Assembly: GCA_040905045.1 (NCBI GenBank)
Contig: JBBDSH010000095.1
Location: 1-16,805, forward strand
Source: JBBDSH01 sp040905045
GTDB lineage: Bacteria; Pseudomonadota; Gammaproteobacteria; Eutrophobiales; Eutrophobiaceae
Direction of reading: 5' to 3'
DNA: 16,805 bases
Program-made: the position numbers and the translations under genes
Notes under the pieces: generated by a model
Database searches by the model: none
What the model was told of the DNA's origin: nothing
The model's input: the letters and a program-made list of their open reading frames with translations, nothing else
In this document: positions 13,704 through 16,805 of the stretch, one piece after another
Numbering within the stretch: position 1 is the first letter of the stretch
How the letters are laid out: every line of letters begins with the position of its first letter

Positions 13704-14433
13704 CGAGTTCACTGGCTGGCATAAGGCGGTAATCACCGCCCCGGCAAACCAGTACCGAGTCGCTTTCATACCAGTCGCCCAATACAATGCGTTCGGCGTT
13801 TTTACCATCCAGGGGGAATGCATGCCGGCCGGGACGGTGGGTGTGGCCGTGGATCAAACGGGCGACGCTGTGATCCCGCATGAATTGCTCCACGGCGGCC
13901 TGGTTGACGTCAACAATGATTTCCGGTTTTTTCAGTTTCGAACGCCGCATCCACGGCCGCAGGCCGTGAGAGAGGCGGATACGGGCGGCATGCGGCAGGG
14001 TGTGAAAAATGCGCTTGGTCAGCGGCGATTCCATGAAACGGCGGTAGCGCTGGTAGCGGACATCATCGCTGCAAAGACGATCCCCGTGCATCAGTAAAAC
14101 CTTTTCACCGGCCAGTTCAATAACGGCTTCATCCGGCAACAGCCGGCATCCGGTCAGGTTTTCAAAGCCCACGTCCAGCATCAGTTCCCGGTTGCCGCGG
14201 ATGAAGAATATCCCGACGCCCCTGCCGCTGCATTCCTTCAGTGCATGGATAATCTCCGGATTCGGATCGGTGCGATCGTCGTTGCCGACCCAGAATTGAT
14301 CGAACAGATCGCCGAGAATATACAGCGTCCGGGCTTGCAGTGCCGGCCCGCGCAGCAGGTCCTTGAACAGCGCCAGTTTCTCCGGTCTTTCCGGGCCCAG
14401 GTGGAGGTCGGAGATGAACAGACTGCATGACAT
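13687..14433 (-). CDS. lpxH: UDP-2,3-diacylglucosamine diphosphatase LpxH
   Basis: Hydrolyses UDP-2,3-diacylglucosamine to lipid X and UMP in lipid A synthesis, at the inner face of the inner membrane; Mn-dependent metallophosphoesterase. 248 residues. Metal-site motifs: FISDLHL (D9, H11), GDLFDQFWVGND (D42), GNRELML (N81), LMHGDRLCSDD (H116) and IHGHTHRPGRH (H195, H197), matching E. coli LpxH positions closely. The usual GNRD is GNRE here, a conservative change outside the metal ligands. The last residues, GEE-stop, are encoded by heptamer repeat units. It follows ppiB by 45 nt, the ppiB-lpxH order known in E. coli. Confidence 0.96.
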   Translation of the reverse strand: MSCSLFISDLHLGPERPEKLALFKDLLRGPALQARTLYILGDLFDQFWVGNDDRTDPNPEIIHALKECSGRGVGIFFIRGNRELMLDVGFENLTGCRLLPDEAVIELAGEKVLLMHGDRLCSDDVRYQRYRRFMESPLTKRIFHTLPHAARIRLSHGLRPWMRRSKLKKPEIIVDVNQAAVEQFMRDHSVARLIHGHTHRPGRHAFPLDGKNAERIVLGDWYESDSVLVCRGGDYRLMPASELVRGEE

Positions 14434-14478
14434 GGGATGGGTGTCCGGGATACGCGGAGTACAGTATGGAAGGGAAAA

Positions 14479-14976
14479 TTACTCCAGGCGCACGGCTTCT
14501 TCGATGCGGATGATCGTTTCCGGCACATCCCGGTGGCCGCCGCGGCTGGTGGTGGGTGTTTCCTCAATCTTCTCCACCACGTCCATTCCCTCCAGCACGC
14601 GGGCGAAGACACAGTAGCCCCAGCCATCGTCGCTTGTATTTTTGTGATCCAGGAAGGCATTGTCGGAGGTGTTGATAAAAAACTGGGCGCGGGCGGAATG
14701 GGGGTCCGAGGTGCGTGCCATGGCCACGGCGCCGAGCACATTGCTGAGGCCGTTGTCGGCTTCATTTCGAACAGGTTCACCCACGGGCAGGGTTGTCATG
14801 TCCTCGTCCAGGCCGCCGGCCTGGATCATGAAATCCTCTATGACGCGATGGAATATGGTGCCGTTGTAGTGACCGCTGTCCACGTAGGAGAGAAAATTCT
14901 CCACCGTTGCCGGTGCCTTGTCGGCCGCCAGTTCCAGGGTAATGTCACCAAGACTGGTGGTTAATTTTACTTTCAT
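14479..14976 (-). CDS. ppiB: Peptidyl-prolyl cis-trans isomerase B (cytosolic cyclophilin)
   Basis: Catalyses proline cis-trans isomerisation in folding proteins. 165 residues with no signal peptide, so the cytosolic PpiB type. Cyclophilin motifs: the APATVENFLSYV helix, GTIFHRVIEDFMIQAGG with F42, R44 and Q52 of the active site, GAVAMARTSDPHSARAQFFIN with the MA-R and QFFIN segments, FLDHKN, and WGYCVFARVLEGMDVVEKI. Divergent from cysS with 106 nt between starts and upstream of lpxH, the arrangement found in E. coli. Confidence 0.97.
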   Translation of the reverse strand: MKVKLTTSLGDITLELAADKAPATVENFLSYVDSGHYNGTIFHRVIEDFMIQAGGLDEDMTTLPVGEPVRNEADNGLSNVLGAVAMARTSDPHSARAQFFINTSDNAFLDHKNTSDDGWGYCVFARVLEGMDVVEKIEETPTTSRGGHRDVPETIIRIEEAVRLE

Positions 14977-15082
14977 GACGGATTCTCCGGCTTTTTTTCA
15001 ACAGGATCATGATAACAGTTTTCTATGTTGATGCTTCTTTTGCTAAAATTCCCGCTTTCCAATTACCAGGACAGCCGGATTT

Positions 15083-16465
15083 ATGCTGAAGATTTATAAC
15101 TCGCTCACCGGAGCCAGGGAACCGTTCCAGCCCATAGAAAACGGCAAGGCGCGTATCTATGTCTGCGGCATCACCGTTTATGATTACTGTCATCTGGGAC
15201 ATGCCCGGATGCTGGTCGTTTTTGACATGGTAACCCGCTATTTACGGGAACGAAATTACGATGTCACCTATGTGAGGAATATCACCGATATTGATGACAA
15301 GATCATAAAGCGCGCTGCGGAGAATAATGAAAGTGTCGAGTCATTGACGGAACGGTTTATCGAGGCCATGAACGAGGACGCGGAGGCTCTGTATATCCTC
15401 AAGCCCGATCAGGAACCACGTGCGACCGGACATGTTGATTATATTATCGCCATGATCGAAAAACTGCTGGAGAACGGTCTGGCCTATACGGCTGATAACG
15501 GCGATGTGTTTTATGATGTCAGCAAGTTCAGGGAGTACGGCCGGCTGTCCGGAAAGAAGCTGGATGAACTGCGCGCCGGCGCCCGGGTAGACGTATCCGA
15601 AGCCAAGGATGATCCGCTGGATTTCGTTCTCTGGAAGGCGGCCAAGGAAGGCGAGCCCAGTTGGGATTCCCCATGGGGTTCGGGACGGCCCGGCTGGCAT
15701 ATTGAATGCTCCGCCATGTCCACCCATTGCCTGGGCGATCATTTCGATATTCACGGCGGCGGTCAGGACCTGCAGTTCCCGCACCATGAAAACGAAATCG
15801 CCCAGTCCGTGGGTGCAACCGGCAAGCCCTTCGTCAATCTGTGGATGCATAACGGTTTCGTTCGGGTGGACGAGGAAAAGATGTCCAAGTCCCTGGGCAA
15901 CTTCTTTACCGTTCGTGAGATCCTGCAGCATTACCCGGCCGAAGTAGTTCGTTTCTTTATTCTCTCCAGTCATTACCGCAGCCCGTTGAACTACTCCGGC
16001 GAGACCATGAACGGCGCTCGTGCCTCCCTGGCGCGGCTGTATACCGCCCTCCGCGGCATGGATAATAACGCCGGTAAAGTACAGTCCGGGTACCTGGAGA
16101 AATTTCACGAGGCCATGGACGACGATTTCAACACCCCGGAGGCCATCGCGGTCATGCACGGCATCGCTCACGAGCTCAACCGTCTGCCGGACAAAAATTC
16201 CGAACAGGCGCGTAATCTGGCCGCCACCCTGCGGCGCCTGGGAGGGATTCTCGGGCTCCTGCAGGACTCCGCCGAGGCGTTTCTGCAAGGCGGTGCCGCG
16301 GAAGACGGTCTGTCCGCCGGGGAAATCGAGGCGCTCATTGAGCAGCGCGCCGAGGCCAAAAAGGCGAAGAATTTCAGCGAAGCGGACCGGATCCGGGAAC
16401 AATTGAAGGAACAGGGGATTATCCTGGAAGATTCCCCTCAGGGAACCACCTGGCGGCGGAATTAG
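15083..16465 (+). CDS. cysS: Cysteinyl-tRNA synthetase
   Basis: Class I synthetase that charges tRNA-Cys with cysteine. 460 residues (E. coli 461). HIGH motif as HLGH at 37-40 after VCGITVYDYC, KMSKS exact at 266-270 (DEEKMSKSLGNFF). Zinc ligands that select cysteine are all present: C28, C209 (GWHIECSAM), H234 and E238 (PHHENEIA). The C-terminal part has the DALR-like helical region (MDDDFNTPEAI) and the anticodon-binding end (RAEAKKAKNFSEADRIREQL). The start fits family length; the Shine-Dalgarno is weak. A long antisense open frame (15341-16402) is a coding shadow. Confidence 0.98.
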   Translation: MLKIYNSLTGAREPFQPIENGKARIYVCGITVYDYCHLGHARMLVVFDMVTRYLRERNYDVTYVRNITDIDDKIIKRAAENNESVESLTERFIEAMNEDAEALYILKPDQEPRATGHVDYIIAMIEKLLENGLAYTADNGDVFYDVSKFREYGRLSGKKLDELRAGARVDVSEAKDDPLDFVLWKAAKEGEPSWDSPWGSGRPGWHIECSAMSTHCLGDHFDIHGGGQDLQFPHHENEIAQSVGATGKPFVNLWMHNGFVRVDEEKMSKSLGNFFTVREILQHYPAEVVRFFILSSHYRSPLNYSGETMNGARASLARLYTALRGMDNNAGKVQSGYLEKFHEAMDDDFNTPEAIAVMHGIAHELNRLPDKNSEQARNLAATLRRLGGILGLLQDSAEAFLQGGAAEDGLSAGEIEALIEQRAEAKKAKNFSEADRIREQLKEQGIILEDSPQGTTWRRN

Positions 16466-16469
16466 AATC

Positions 16470-16509
16470 TTTCTTCGATGGGCCTTTCCCCGCTCTTGCG
16501 CCGAAGAAA
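16470..16509 (+). terminator. Possible weak hairpin after cysS
   Basis: TTTCTTCG (16470-16477) pairs with CGAAGAAA (16502-16509), an 8-bp perfect stem with a 24-nt loop, four bases past the cysS stop. There is no T-tract after it, so termination is uncertain. Confidence 0.25.
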
Positions 16510-16571
16510 CCGGTTAATTCGATAATCTCAGTGCCTGCAAACTTCAATTGCCGCCAGAGATAACCCTGATT

Positions 16572-16715
16572 GTAGGAGCGGTGACCATGGCATACAACAT
16601 GCCGGATCTGGCTTTGCCGCGAATAATTCGGCCCGGGGTCGGGCCTCCCACAACCTTCGTTTTACCTTGGAAATAAACCTTGGTTGTGGGAGCCGCGCCC
16701 CCGCGGCGAATAAGC
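16572..16715. repeat. REP-like cluster, GTGGGAG type, three or four copies in alternating orientation
   Basis: Copy 2 of the 6896 repeat runs from GTAGGAGCGGTGACC at 16572 to GCCGCGAATAATTC near 16630. A partial inverted copy follows (GGGTCGGGCCTCCCACAACC to 16655), then a direct copy from TTGTGGGAGCCGCG at 16684 to about 16715. CTCCCACAACC at 16645-16655 pairs perfectly with GGTTGTGGGAG at 16682-16692. No gene is credible between cysS and the tRNA; this cluster fills most of that space. Confidence 0.75.
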
Positions 16716-16743
16716 CGGTCCCGGGCCTTTGTCTGCTCAAAAA

Positions 16744-16772
16744 TTGACGGTTCCACGGCCCGCGCGTATTAT
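16744..16772 (+). promoter_or_regulatory. Strong sigma70 promoter before the tRNA
   Basis: TTGACG (-35, 16744-16749), exactly 17 bp, then TATTAT (-10, 16767-16772). Five of six bases match consensus in each hexamer. The segment after the -10 (CGCATCCCC) is GC-rich, like the discriminator of stringently controlled tRNA/rRNA promoters. A start near 16779 would leave a leader of about 11 nt before the tRNA. Confidence 0.7.
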
Positions 16773-16789
16773 CGCATCCCCTGTCTATG

Positions 16790-16805
16790 CGGGTTATGGC
16801 GCAGC
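16790..16805 (+). tRNA. Probable tRNA-Pro, first 16 nt only
   Basis: CGGGTTATGGCGCAGC fits a tRNA 5' end: a 7-nt acceptor strand, T8, G9, then GCGC and A14-G15-C16 of the D-arm. C1-G2-G3 is characteristic of bacterial tRNA-Pro, and the D-arm GGCGCAGC is also seen in E. coli proK. The promoter just upstream supports an RNA gene. The anticodon lies outside the window, so the isotype is inferred. Confidence 0.6.

Noticed and set aside
14977..15082. Promoters in the ppiB-cysS divergent region
   Set aside because: TAAAAT before cysS is -10-like but has no -35 at proper spacing (TTGATG is only 10 bp away); too weak to list.
15341..16402. 353-residue minus-strand open frame
   Set aside because: Exact antisense of cysS; no recognisable motif.

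Overview
The window reads as a gammaproteobacterial chromosome segment of roughly 55-60 % GC by eye. Support comes from the divergent cysS / ppiB-lpxH arrangement, an ampD-ampE pair, a SPOR-domain protein, a TonB-dependent receptor and REP-type palindromes. The MtdA/FchA pair is typical of C1-metabolising bacteria and of some autotrophic or sulfur-oxidising gammaproteobacteria. I cannot name the genus.

Layout, left to right. (1) A TonB-dependent outer-membrane receptor on the minus strand runs off the left edge; a dyad-rich leader and a heptamer-repeat element lie upstream of it. (2) A minus-strand run of mtdA, a Sel1/SPOR protein interrupted by an assembly gap, and two tandem paralogous proteins of no family I recognise. 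(3) fchA, divergent from mtdA. (4) A repeat block of about 440 bp between the convergent genes fchA and nadC, made of inverted GTGGCTC heptamer arrays, an assembly gap and two kinds of REP-like palindrome. (5) A five-gene minus-strand operon: EgtC-like amidohydrolase, EgtB/SUMF1-like enzyme, membrane-anchored aspartic protease, AGCS symporter, nadC. (6) ampD and ampE on the plus strand, separated by a 211-bp MITE-like element with 29-bp perfect terminal inverted repeats and by a further hairpin. (7) Inverted TAAGGAG heptamer arrays between convergent ampE and lpxH, then ppiB-lpxH on the minus strand and divergent cysS. (8) A REP cluster, a consensus-like promoter and the first 16 nt of a probable tRNA-Pro at the right edge.

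How the genes work together. MtdA and FchA together interconvert methylene-, methenyl- and formyl-tetrahydrofolate, a two-protein alternative to FolD. AmpD recycles anhydromuropeptides, and AmpE is its usual membrane partner gene. LpxH makes lipid X for lipid A. The EgtB/EgtC-like pair suggests ergothioneine-type thiol-histidine chemistry, but no histidine methyltransferase (EgtD) is in the window.

The most unusual signal is non-coding. Seven-base tandem arrays begin at, or within a few bases of, the stop codons of five genes. They always have the same orientation relative to the gene they follow, and in two places they supply the stop codon. Between convergent genes they form facing inverted pairs. 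There is no CRISPR array, prophage or complete IS.
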